Of a stretch of DNA of 64,000 nucleotides, positions 8,959-18,761 are shown piece after piece; position 1 is the first letter of the stretch, and each line of letters opens with the position of its first letter. The notes below the pieces were generated by a model. It was given only the letters and a program-made list of their open reading frames with translations, searched no databases and was not told the DNA's origin. The DNA is from Azospirillum sp. 412522 (GTDB lineage: Bacteria; Pseudomonadota; Alphaproteobacteria; Azospirillales; Azospirillaceae): positions 416,081 to 480,080 of the forward strand of contig NZ_RWIJ01000001.1 of assembly GCF_019805165.1 (NCBI RefSeq). Direction: 5' to 3'. Both the position numbers and the translations under genes were made by a program.

Positions 8959-9627
8959 TTACGCCGTCACCAATGGCGACAATCCGTTCTGGATCGCCCA
9001 GACCGCGGCCTGGGTGCGGTTCTGCGCGTTGATTTTCCGCATCACGTTCTTGAAATGCATCTTCACGGTTGATTCGGTGATGTGCAGGTTGCGCGCGATG
9101 GCCTTGTTCGACTGTCCTGCCAGCAGGCAGCGCAGGATCTGGACCTCCCGCTTCGACAGGTCGCCGCTCGGCGGCATGGCGATGTGGGTCGGGCTGTGCT
9201 GCGGACGTTCGTTGGCGGCGGCCATCAGCAGGCCGGCGACATGGGTGGGATAGACCACCTCGCCCAGCATCACCAGACGCAGGGAGCGCAGCAGGCTTTC
9301 GCTCGACATGCTCTTGTTCAGATAGGCGTCGGCGCCTGCCTTCAGCGATTGGGACAGGCTGCGGTCGGCGATGGTGTCGGCAAGCACGGCGATCCGGGCG
9401 GACGTGCCGTCGCGCAGGCGCCGGATGCCGGCGATCTCTTCCGGCATGCCGTCCTGAAGCGCCAGCACGATCAGGTCGGGCTCTTCGCCGTCGGCGATGA
9501 GGTCAAGTGCGTCGTCGGCGCTCGCCGCATGGGCGCTGACCCGGAAGGGGCCGCCGCCGATCAGCGTTGCCAGAGCCGCAGAAAACAGCCGGTCGTGGTC
9601 GACCAGCATCACAGTCCATGTCGTCAT
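8959..9627 (-). CDS. LuxR/NarL-type response regulator with degenerate receiver
   Basis: A 222-residue two-domain regulator: an N-terminal receiver-like domain (residues about 3-120) and a C-terminal LuxR-type helix-turn-helix (LSKREVQILRCLLAGQSNKAIARNL ... STVKMHFKNVMRKI, residues about 152-215). The acidic pocket LVDHDR and the beta-5 lysine (DAYLNK) are present. At the end of beta-3 the text reads DLIVLALQDGMP, so the usual phospho-acceptor position is Ala, and the beta-4 Thr/Ser is also Ala (AVLAD). Phosphorylation-independent action is therefore likely. Start 9627 is chosen for the GGAGG seven bases upstream. It is divergent from a second regulator of the same type; no histidine kinase is nearby. 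Confidence 0.87.
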   Translation of the reverse strand: MTTWTVMLVDHDRLFSAALATLIGGGPFRVSAHAASADDALDLIADGEEPDLIVLALQDGMPEEIAGIRRLRDGTSARIAVLADTIADRSLSQSLKAGADAYLNKSMSSESLLRSLRLVMLGEVVYPTHVAGLLMAAANERPQHSPTHIAMPPSGDLSKREVQILRCLLAGQSNKAIARNLHITESTVKMHFKNVMRKINAQNRTQAAVWAIQNGLSPLVTA

Positions 9628-10033
9628 CGATGATCCTCCGCTGGGCCGCCCGTCGCTGGGCGGCGGCGATCCCCCCTTTTGGTCTGCGCCTGAAGGCCCA
9701 AGTTCCCTGAATGTCCAGGACAAGGGCCGGACCGGTCGATCCGGTCCGCGCAGACTCCGAACATAGAAAATTAGAACAATATTGTTCGGAACAGCGGGCT
9801 TTACGCTTCGTGTCGGGATGATTTATACGGTTCATTAACCAACAGCGCAAGGTGAGAACAGGAAAGTCACAGCCAATAGATCGGATTTGGCGGGAAAATG
9901 AACCCAGATCCATTCATTCGATATTTAGGGGTAGCTGCGCCATCAAGCGGCGCGAATGAACCGCTTTCCCATTGGGGCTTTTTGGTGTTCTTGGCCCTAC
10001 TGAGGAGCGGTCCGCTGAGAATAAGGGGACACG
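9628..10033. promoter_or_regulatory. 406-bp divergent regulatory region between two LuxR-type regulators
   Basis: This spacer is clearly richer in A and T than its surroundings and holds no convincing gene. Visible elements are a hairpin at 9729-9747 (GGACCGG, loop, CCGGTCC), a perfect 14-bp palindrome at 9774-9787, and AT-rich stretches around 9815-9835 and 9925-9930. Promoters for both divergent genes should lie here, but I could not assign -35/-10 pairs with confidence. Confidence 0.6.
9774..9787. promoter_or_regulatory. perfect 14-bp palindrome, candidate operator
   Basis: GAACAATATTGTTC is perfectly self-complementary and sits 147 bp upstream of the minus-strand regulator start and 247 bp upstream of the plus-strand one. 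A dimeric regulator, perhaps one of the two flanking LuxR-type proteins, could bind it. That assignment is inference. Confidence 0.5.
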
Positions 10034-10753
10034 ATGGAGTTCGAGCTTCAAGCGCGCGGTGGTTCGCGTAGCGCGGGCAATCCCACGCGGATCTTTCTGG
10101 TGGTCGACGAGCAGCCGATGGTCCGCCATGGCTTCGCGCTGTCCATCGGCGAGATCTGCCCGGGGACGCGCGTGCTGGAGGCCGGGTCGTTGGATGAAGC
10201 GTTGGACGTCGGTCGCCAGACTCCCGAATTGGCCCTGATCCTGTACGACCCTGGTCCGCCGCGCATGGGCGAAGACGATGCCGGGGGCGGTGCCATCGCC
10301 GGGCTGCGCCGGTTGAAGGAGACGTTGGGCGACGTGCCGGTCCTGATTCTCACCAACTCCGACGAGGTGGCCGACATCGTCGACAGCGTCCGCATGGGGG
10401 CCCGCGGCTATGTCCTGAAGACCAGCCCGCCGGAGGTGCTGGAGCATGCCATCTCGCTGGCGCTCAGCGGCGACATCTTCCTGCCGCTGCCGCGCGCGGT
10501 GCTGAACGGGGCGCTGGCCGAGGGGCCGCGCGGCAACGACGATATCCTGGACCGGCTGACCGACCGTCAGCGCGACGTGTTCGAACTGCTGCTGGCCGGC
10601 CATTCCAACAAGGAGATCGCCCGCGGGCTGGGCGTATTGGAAGGCACGGTGAAGGTGCATGTGCGCGCCATCATGCAGAAGCTGGGCGTGCGCAACCGCA
10701 CCCAGGTCGCCGTGGTCGCCGCCCGCAACGGTTGCTTCACCGGAGAAAGCTGA
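10034..10753 (+). CDS. LuxR/NarL-type response regulator with atypical receiver
   Basis: A 239-residue receiver plus LuxR-type HTH protein. The receiver (about residues 15-145) has the acidic pair in FLVVDEQP, a beta-4 threonine (LILTNSD) and the beta-5 lysine (GYVLKTS). The phospho-acceptor loop is abnormal: ALILYDPGPPRMGEDDAGGG carries an Asp displaced from the usual register and an inserted acidic/Gly loop. The HTH is LTDRQRDVFELLLAGHSNKEIARGLG with TVKVHVRAIMQKLGV. It starts after AAGGGG. It is divergent from the other regulator, and ureD follows 86 bp later on the same strand. Whether it is phosphorylated is uncertain. Confidence 0.87.
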   Translation: MEFELQARGGSRSAGNPTRIFLVVDEQPMVRHGFALSIGEICPGTRVLEAGSLDEALDVGRQTPELALILYDPGPPRMGEDDAGGGAIAGLRRLKETLGDVPVLILTNSDEVADIVDSVRMGARGYVLKTSPPEVLEHAISLALSGDIFLPLPRAVLNGALAEGPRGNDDILDRLTDRQRDVFELLLAGHSNKEIARGLGVLEGTVKVHVRAIMQKLGVRNRTQVAVVAARNGCFTGES

Positions 10754-10839
10754 CGTTGGACAGAGTCTTCGTCCGCATTGCCTGAACAGCCCCGCTTCCG
10801 GCAGACTGGCGCCCGTATCATCCGATAGGGAGCGGGCGC

Positions 10840-11730
10840 TTGGTTCAGGGGGCGGTGGCCGACAGGCCGGAAGACCTGGTGTGCAGGGAAAAGGCGCGCG
10901 AAGACAAGAAGGTCGCTGTCCATGGTGCGGCGACCGTCCGGTTCGAGCATCGCCATGGCGAGACCCGGCTGGCGACGCTCTACCACCATGATCCGCTGCG
11001 GGTGCTGATGCCGACGCCGCGCCGCGACGATCTGCCCATCGCCGTGCTCGCCACCACGTCGGGCGGGATGGTGGGCGGCGACTGCATGGACATCGACCTG
11101 TCCGTCGGACAAGGCGCCAAGGCCCTGATCACCACCCAGGCGGCAGAGAAGGTCTACCGCTCCACCGGCGCCGATTGCCGCATCGATACCGGGCTGTCGG
11201 TCGAGGATGGCGGCTGGCTGGAGTGGGTGCCGCAGGAGGCCATCGTCTTCGAAGGCTCCCGCCTGCGCCGCCTGACCCGCATCGACCTGTCGGGCAGCGG
11301 CCGGCTCATTGCAGGCGAGATGCTGGTCTTCGGCCGCGCCGCCTTCGGCGAGACGGTGACCCGCGGCCTGATCCGCGACGCCTGGGAGGTCGCGCGCGAC
11401 GGCCGCCTGATCTGGGCCGACGCCCTGCACTTGGACGGCGACATCGCCGAGACGCTCGCCCACCCCGCCGGCTTCGCCGGAGCCGCCGCCTGCGCCACCC
11501 TGCTGCACGTCGCTTCCGACGCCGCCCGCCATCTCGATGCGGTCCGCGCCCTGGCGGAACCGCATAAGGGTGCCCGCATCGGCGCCACCGCGCTGGACGG
11601 CCTGCTGATCGTCCGCATCCTTGGCGGAGATGCCCGGGCGGTGCGACGCGCATACGCCGCTCTGTGGTCCGGCCTGCGCAGTGAGGCCGCCGGCCTGCCC
11701 ACCCGTCTGCCGCGTCTTTGGGAGGTGTGA
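10840..11730 (+). CDS. ureD: urease accessory protein UreD
   Basis: A 296-residue UreD/UreH, the scaffold that binds apo-urease and, with UreF and UreG, routes nickel to the active site in the cytosol. Family features are the [21 protein letters not shown] segment, [12 protein letters not shown] and the [14 protein letters not shown] region. A TTG start at 10840 is preceded by GGGAG at seven bases; a GTG at 10855 is an in-frame alternative. It opens the urease locus. ureA follows after 124 bp, long enough for a separate promoter. Confidence 0.93.
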   Translation: MVQGAVADRPEDLVCREKAREDKKVAVHGAATVRFEHRHGETRLATLYHHDPLRVLMPTPRRDDLPIAVLATTSGGMVGGDCMDIDLSVGQGAKALITTQAAEKVYRSTGADCRIDTGLSVEDGGWLEWVPQEAIVFEGSRLRRLTRIDLSGSGRLIAGEMLVFGRAAFGETVTRGLIRDAWEVARDGRLIWADALHLDGDIAETLAHPAGFAGAAACATLLHVASDAARHLDAVRALAEPHKGARIGATALDGLLIVRILGGDARAVRRAYAALWSGLRSEAAGLPTRLPRLWEV

Positions 11731-11787
11731 CGCTCGCACCCAAGCGTCGGGGCCAGCACTTTCAAGCCCCTACGTCATACGACGCAC

Positions 11788-11815
11788 TTGGCGCGCCGCT
11801 TCATCGTGGCATAAT
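11788..11815 (+). promoter_or_regulatory. candidate sigma-70-type promoter for ureABC
   Basis: TTGGCG and CATAAT are separated by 16 bp, 40 bp upstream of the ureA start. The -10 matches the consensus at five of six positions and the -35 at four. It would allow ureABC to be transcribed independently of ureD. Assigned by eye only. Confidence 0.4.
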
Positions 11816-11854
11816 CGCCGGCAACCAACAGGGCGGCGAAAGGGCAATCCCCCG

Positions 11855-12157
<303 letters not shown>

Positions 12158-12170
12158 GGGGAACTGTCCG

Positions 12171-12476
12171 ATGAAACCCGGTGAAATCTTCCCGGCGGCC
12201 GGCGAGATCGTGCTGAACGATGGCCGCACCACCGTCGAGCTCGACGTTGCCAATGCCGGCGATCGGCCGATTCAGGTCGGCTCGCATTTCCATTTCTACG
12301 AGACCAACAGCGCGCTGACCTTCGACCGGGAAAAGGCGCGCGGCTTCCGCCTCGACATTCCCGCCGGGACGGCGGTGCGCTTCGAGCCGGGCCAGACCCG
12401 CCCTGTGAAGCTCGTCGCCTATGGCGGCGACCGGGTGGTGATCGGCTTCAACCGCAAGGTCAACGGCGCCCTCTGA
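12171..12476 (+). CDS. ureB: urease beta subunit
   Basis: A 101-residue urease beta subunit. [59 protein letters not shown] and the C-terminal [15 protein letters not shown] are the family landmarks. It packs between gamma and alpha subunits in the trimer and helps position accessory proteins. It lies 13 bp after ureA and 26 bp before ureC in a tight operon. Confidence 0.97.
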   Translation: MKPGEIFPAAGEIVLNDGRTTVELDVANAGDRPIQVGSHFHFYETNSALTFDREKARGFRLDIPAGTAVRFEPGQTRPVKLVAYGGDRVVIGFNRKVNGAL

Positions 12477-12502
12477 CGGGCCGACAGGAAGGGCGAAGGA
12501 AC

Positions 12503-14212
<1,710 letters not shown>

Positions 14213-14221
14213 TGGTACGCT

Positions 14222-14244
14222 CCCTCTCCCGGGGCGGGAGAGGG
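14222..14244. repeat. perfect 9-bp-stem hairpin (CCCTCTCCC family)
   Basis: CCCTCTCCC, loop GGGGC, GGGAGAGGG. It lies in the 38-bp gap between the ureC stop and the TTG start of murI, on the sense transcript, with no T-tract. The right arm overlaps the purine-rich region that would serve as the murI ribosome-binding site, so folding could limit murI translation. It resembles dispersed hairpins near 4.66, 8.9 and 21.2 kb. Confidence 0.55.
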
Positions 14245-14250
14245 TAACGG

Positions 14251-15111
14251 TTGCGAAGGCTCAAGCAGTTGATCGGTGTATTCGATTCAGGACATGGCGG
14301 ATTGACGGTGCTGCGCGCCCTGGTGGATGCGGCACCCGACCGGCCTTTCGTCTATCTCGGCGACCATGCCGCCGCGCCCTACGGCCCGCGCAGCGAGGAT
14401 GACATCTATCGGCTGACCGTGGCTGGGATGGACCGGCTGTTCGCGCAGGGCTGCCGGCTGGTCGTCATCGCCTGCAACACGGCCGCGGCCGTTGCGCTCC
14501 GTCGTCTTCAGCAGGAATGGCTGCCGTCCGCCCATCCCGGCCGCAACGTGCTGGGCGTGCTGGTACCGATGGTGGAGGCGATCACCCGCGTTCCGTGGAT
14601 GATCGACACCGTGCCGTCCGACCATCTGGCCGAGCCGCGCACCGTCGGCATCTTCGCCACCGCGGCCACCGTCAATTCGGGATCCTTCCCGCGCGAGATC
14701 GGCAAGCGCGCTCCTGCCGTCCGCGTCGTGCAGCAGGCCTGTCCTGACCTCGTGCCGCTGATCGAGCGTGGTGCGCCGGATGCGGAGATCGAACCGGCAG
14801 TGGCCGGCTATGTCCGGGTGCTGCTCGACAAGATGGGCAGCCAGCCGCTGGACGCGGTGGTGCTGGGCTGCACCCATTACCCGCTGGTCCGCCATCTGTT
14901 CGCCCGAGCCTTGCCGCCGGGGGTGGAAATCCTGTGCCAGCCGACGCTGACCGCCCGCTCGCTCGACCAGTATTTCGACCGTCACCCCGAATACCGGCCC
15001 GATCTGGCGGAACGGGGCCTGAAATTCTTCACCACCGGGGACGCGGCGCTGGTCAGCGAACTGGCCGGCCGCTTTTTCGGCCACCCGACCCCCTTCGAAC
15101 GGCTTCGCTGA
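14251..15111 (+). CDS. murI: glutamate racemase
   Basis: A 286-residue Asp/Glu racemase-family protein that makes D-glutamate for peptidoglycan by a two-cysteine mechanism. FDSGHGGLTVLRAL with the N-terminal acidic residue, VVIACNTAAAVALR with the first catalytic Cys, and VVLGCTHYPLVRHL with the second are all present, as is the YLGDHAAAPYG segment. The start is TTG at 14251 after GGGAGAGGG, inside a hairpin arm. Its stop overlaps the ureE start by one base (TGATG), so it is translationally coupled to the urease accessory genes. A gene of this kind is not part of the classical urease operon. Confidence 0.92.
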   Translation: MRRLKQLIGVFDSGHGGLTVLRALVDAAPDRPFVYLGDHAAAPYGPRSEDDIYRLTVAGMDRLFAQGCRLVVIACNTAAAVALRRLQQEWLPSAHPGRNVLGVLVPMVEAITRVPWMIDTVPSDHLAEPRTVGIFATAATVNSGSFPREIGKRAPAVRVVQQACPDLVPLIERGAPDAEIEPAVAGYVRVLLDKMGSQPLDAVVLGCTHYPLVRHLFARALPPGVEILCQPTLTARSLDQYFDRHPEYRPDLAERGLKFFTTGDAALVSELAGRFFGHPTPFERLR

Positions 15112-15593
15112 TGACCGACCCCACCCGCCGCGCCACCCGAGTCCATGCCCGCGGCCATTGGCCGGTCGAGCAGGCGGCCGGCACCGTGACGCTCGCCTTC
15201 GACGACCGCTTCCGCCGCCGCATGGCGATGACCGACGATGCCGGCGGCGCCTTCCTGCTCGATTTGCCGCGCGCGGTGGCGCTCGACGATGGCGACGGGC
15301 TGGAACTGGGCGACGGCAGTTTCCTGCGCGTGGTCGCCGCTGCGGAAGAGCTGATGGAGGTCCGCGTCCCCGGCCCGGTGGAGGCCTTCGCCCGCGTCGC
15401 CTGGCATCTCGGCAACCGCCACCTGCCGGTGCAGATTGTCGGCGACACCATCCGCCTGCGCCGCGACCATGTGATCGAGGACATGCTGCGCGGGCTGGGC
15501 GCCGAGGTGCGCGATGTGACCACGCCCTTCATGCCGGAGGGCGGCGCCTATGGCGGGCATTCGCACGGCGGCGGGCATGGGCACTCGCACTGA
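15111..15593 (+). CDS. ureE: urease accessory protein UreE (nickel metallochaperone)
   Basis: A 160-residue UreE, the dimeric chaperone that delivers nickel to the UreG/UreD/UreF complex. The central WHLGNRHLPVQI segment carries the conserved interface His, followed by RRDHVIEDMLRGLGAEV. The C-terminus ends in a histidine-rich tail ([13 protein letters not shown], about residues 148-160), a nickel store seen in many UreE proteins. Its ATG overlaps the last base of the murI stop. ureF begins inside its 3' end. Confidence 0.94.
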   Translation: MTDPTRRATRVHARGHWPVEQAAGTVTLAFDDRFRRRMAMTDDAGGAFLLDLPRAVALDDGDGLELGDGSFLRVVAAAEELMEVRVPGPVEAFARVAWHLGNRHLPVQIVGDTIRLRRDHVIEDMLRGLGAEVRDVTTPFMPEGGAYGGHSHGGGHGHSH

Positions 15594-16292
15594 GGTGGAT
15601 AACGGCGTCTCCACCCATGCTCTGACTCGCTTGCTGGCGTGGCTGTCGCCCAGCTTTCCGGTCGGCGGCTTCTCCTACAGTCATGGCATCGAGGCGGCCG
15701 TGGAGCAGGGGCTGGTGCGGGACCGGGCGACGCTGATCGTCTGGCTCGACGGCATCCTGCGCCATGGGGCCGGGCGGACCGACGGGATGCTGTTCGCCGC
15801 CGCCCACCGCGCGGTACGGGCCGGGGACGAGGCTGCCTTCGCCTGGGCGGTGGAGCGGGCCGACATCCTGCGCGCTTCTTCCGAAACCGCGCTCGAATCG
15901 CGGGCGCAGGGGCAGGCGTTCCTGCTGGCGATCCGCGCCGCCTGGCCGCTCGACGGGCTGGCGCGCTGGGATGCGGTGATCGCCGCCACCGGCCGGCCGG
16001 TCGCTTATGCGGTGGCGGTGGCGCTGGCGGCATCGCTGGTCAGCGTGGCGGAGGGGCCGGCCCTGACCGCCTACCTCCATGCCTTCGCCGCCAATCTGGT
16101 ATCGGCCGGCGTCCGGCTGGTGCCGCTCGGTCAGACCGACGGGCAGCGGGCGCTGGCCGCCCTCGACCCCATCACCCACCGGGCGGCCGATGCCGCGCTG
16201 GCGGCCCCGCTCGACGATCTCGGCGGCCGGGCGATGGCCGTCGACTGGACCTCGATGATCCACGAAACCCAATATACGAGGCTGTTCCGCTC

Positions 16293-16296
<4 letters not shown>
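15577..16296 (+). CDS. ureF: urease accessory protein UreF
   Basis: A 239-residue all-helical UreF, the activator bridging UreD-urease and UreG. Characteristic parts are [28 protein letters not shown] near the N-terminus, [13 protein letters not shown] in the second half and the C-terminal [14 protein letters not shown] chose the ATG at 15577, which overlaps ureE by 17 bp; a GTG at 15595 is an alternative. Its stop shares ATGA with the ureG start, so ureE, ureF and ureG are tightly coupled. Confidence 0.92.
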
Positions 16297-16937
<641 letters not shown>

Positions 16938-17031
16938 CCTTCACAACTGTGGGAAGATGATCGTCCGGGAACCTCCGGCTTGACCGTGCTGTTCATGCAG
17001 CATGAGACGATTCAAGCCGGAGGATGCCCTG

Positions 17032-17931
17032 ATGACGCGCCCCACCCCTGCAACGGCCCTGCTGCTGGCCGCGCTGGGAACCCTGTCCATCGCCGCGCCC
17101 GCGCTGGCGGCCGACGACTGCGCGGCCGGGCTCGACCGGCTGGGACAGCAGGCGGCGGCTCTCGAGGCTGCCGGCCCCGGCTCCGCCGCTCCGGTGACCC
17201 CGCAGGAAACCGCGCAACTGCGGGCTCTCCAGCAGGCGGCGCAGGCCGCCGCACAGAAGGGCAACGCCCCAGCCTGTCAGGCCATCCTGGGCGAGGCGAC
17301 GGCACTCCAGGATTCCATCGCCCACCCGCGCGCTCTCGCCGCTGACGATCTTGAGAACGCCAAGCTGCGCAGCCCGGACGGCAAGGATCTCGGAAGCATC
17401 TCCGAACTGATCATCGATCCCGGCACCGGGCGCGTCGCCTATGCCGTGGTCGAATTGGGCGGCTTCCTCGGCATCGGCGAAGCCGACTTCGCGGTTCCGT
17501 GGGCGTTGTTCACCCCGTCGGGTGACGGCTATGTCCTGAATGTGCCGAAGGACAAGCTGACCAACGCGCCGCGTTTCGACGACAAGAACCGTCCGAACAT
17601 GAATGACCGCCAGTGGGCGATGGCGGTGCACACCTATTACGGCGTAGCGCCTTACTGGATGCGCGATTCGGCAACGCTGGCCGCCATCGCCGGCTCGGCG
17701 GGCGGGGGCGAGACCTCCGCCGCACCGTTGCGCCAGGAGGTGCAGCGCCTGTCGCAGGAGGTGGCACGGCTGAACCAGGAACTGCAGCAGGCGCGTGGCG
17801 CCGCCGGCTCCAGCGCCCCGCAGACCGGCGTGGGAAGCGGGCAGGGCGGCGCGTCGCCGGGGACGCCGGACTCCACTTCGCAAACGCCGCCAGGGAACGG
17901 CATCCCCCAGCCGCCGGTTTCCCAACAGTGA
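17032..17931 (+). CDS. exported PRC-barrel domain protein with C-terminal coiled coil
   Basis: A 299-residue protein with an N-terminal signal peptide (LLLAALGTLSIAAPALA), predicted periplasmic. After an Ala/Gln-rich helical stretch (residues 40-100) comes a PRC-barrel domain (LENAKLRSPDGKDLGSISELIIDPGTGRVAYAVVELGG, about residues 106-185). Then comes a heptad-like segment rich in Glu, Gln and Leu (EVQRLSQEVARLNQELQQA), likely a coiled coil, and a Pro/Gly/Ser-rich tail. Start 17032 is preceded by GGAGGATG. Function is unknown; a cell-envelope role is suggested by domain content only. Confidence 0.78.
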   Translation: MTRPTPATALLLAALGTLSIAAPALAADDCAAGLDRLGQQAAALEAAGPGSAAPVTPQETAQLRALQQAAQAAAQKGNAPACQAILGEATALQDSIAHPRALAADDLENAKLRSPDGKDLGSISELIIDPGTGRVAYAVVELGGFLGIGEADFAVPWALFTPSGDGYVLNVPKDKLTNAPRFDDKNRPNMNDRQWAMAVHTYYGVAPYWMRDSATLAAIAGSAGGGETSAAPLRQEVQRLSQEVARLNQELQQARGAAGSSAPQTGVGSGQGGASPGTPDSTSQTPPGNGIPQPPVSQQ

Positions 17932-17991
17932 CGCGATAACGATCCGATGGCGGGCCATCCCCGACCGGGATCCGCATTCAGGAGGACCGAC

Positions 17992-18444
17992 ATGGAACTC
18001 TCTTCCATCACCGACACGGCCCAGCGCAACCTGCGCGGCCTGACCGACCGCATCCACTGGTCCGATGGGGGCCCCGGCGGCGGCTACGGCATCAATGTCG
18101 GCCACAGGGAGCGGCTCGCCTCGCTGGCCGGCGGGGTGGCGCTGGCGGTTCTGGGCCTGCGCCGGCCGACCTGGACCGGTGCCGCCCTGGCGCTGGCCGG
18201 CGGCGCCCTGGTGGCGCGCGGCCTGACCGGCTATTGCCCCGGCAAGGCGATGCTGTCCGACTGGTCGCACAATGACCGGGCGGCCATCCCGGCACAGGAT
18301 GTCGAGCACGGGATCGATCCCTATTCCCGCCATCCCGGCGACATCTACAAGGAGGCCTGCGAAGAAGAGATCGTCGACGAGGCCTCGCAGGAATCCTTCC
18401 CGGCGAGCGACCCGCCGTCCTTCACGCCCGGCGTCGCCCGCTGA
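17992..18444 (+). CDS. DUF2892-like small membrane protein
   Basis: A 150-residue protein starting after a strong AGGAGG site at 17992. The middle (residues about 35-75) has INVGHRERLASLAGGVALAVLGLRR and a second hydrophobic stretch ending TGYCPG, the hallmark of the DUF2892/YgaP-type two-helix membrane domain. The C-terminus is acidic and ends DEASQESFPASDPPSF, a tail seen in many alphaproteobacterial envelope-stress proteins. It lies 60 bp after the PRC-barrel gene and may share its transcript. Function is unknown. Confidence 0.75.
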   Translation: MELSSITDTAQRNLRGLTDRIHWSDGGPGGGYGINVGHRERLASLAGGVALAVLGLRRPTWTGAALALAGGALVARGLTGYCPGKAMLSDWSHNDRAAIPAQDVEHGIDPYSRHPGDIYKEACEEEIVDEASQESFPASDPPSFTPGVAR

Positions 18445-18497
18445 GAAAGCGGATGGGCAGGCGATGCTTCGCCATAACGGAAATGTCATCAAGAAGC

Positions 18498-18523
18498 GGT
18501 CCGCCGGCTCAAGCCGGCGGGCC
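18498..18523 (+). terminator. hairpin terminator after the DUF2892-like gene
   Basis: GGTCCGCCGGC, loop TCAA, GCCGGCGGGCC: an 11-bp stem with one G-T pair, 54 bp after the stop. Only a short T-rich stretch follows, so termination strength is uncertain. Confidence 0.6.
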
Positions 18524-18527
18524 ATCC

Positions 18528-18541
18528 TTGATATAGATCAA
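18528..18541. promoter_or_regulatory. perfect FNR/FixK-type box TTGAT-N4-ATCAA
   Basis: TTGATATAGATCAA matches the FNR/Anr/FixK consensus exactly in both half-sites. Its centre is about 227 bp upstream of the fabI start used here. With a class II geometry (centre at -41.5) transcription would begin near 18576, leaving a long leader before fabI. It implies oxygen-responsive control; which gene is the true target is inference. Confidence 0.7.
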
Positions 18542-18761
18542 TGAAATATGGAATAGAGGTGTCTTCAAGCTTTACTGACTAATTATGAGGCTATGCTACG
18601 TCTTGATTGAGACGCAAGTGCGGAATGCTCCCATTGGATATTGCGGTGCTGCGGGGATTGGTCTATGGTGCACTGCACAAGGGGCGCTGCGTACCTTTCG
18701 GCGAATGACCGCCACGGTTGAGGCCGCTCCTTCCGTCACATCGACCGCAGGACAGTCCGCC

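Larger units (their letters stand above)
18445..18761. promoter_or_regulatory. 317-bp intergenic region upstream of fabI
   Basis: This spacer begins with a GC hairpin that probably ends the preceding transcript. It then turns AT-rich and carries a perfect FNR-type palindrome, and it finishes with GC-rich coding-like sequence in frame with fabI. The in-frame ATGs at 18585 and 18705 lack good ribosome-binding sites, so I treat this stretch as promoter and leader rather than coding. Confidence 0.55.

Noticed and set aside
10754..11854. Sigma-54 (-24/-12) promoter before ureD or ureA, expected for nitrogen control
   Set aside because: I looked for TGGCAC-N5-TTGCA spacing in both spacers and found no acceptable match. 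The TTGGCG-N16-CATAAT site is a better candidate.
18585..18761. 59-residue N-terminal extension of fabI from the ATG at 18585
   Set aside because: FabI normally starts a few residues before the nucleotide-binding strand, and neither upstream ATG has a ribosome-binding site. It is kept only as a possibility because the FNR box would place the transcript start just before it.
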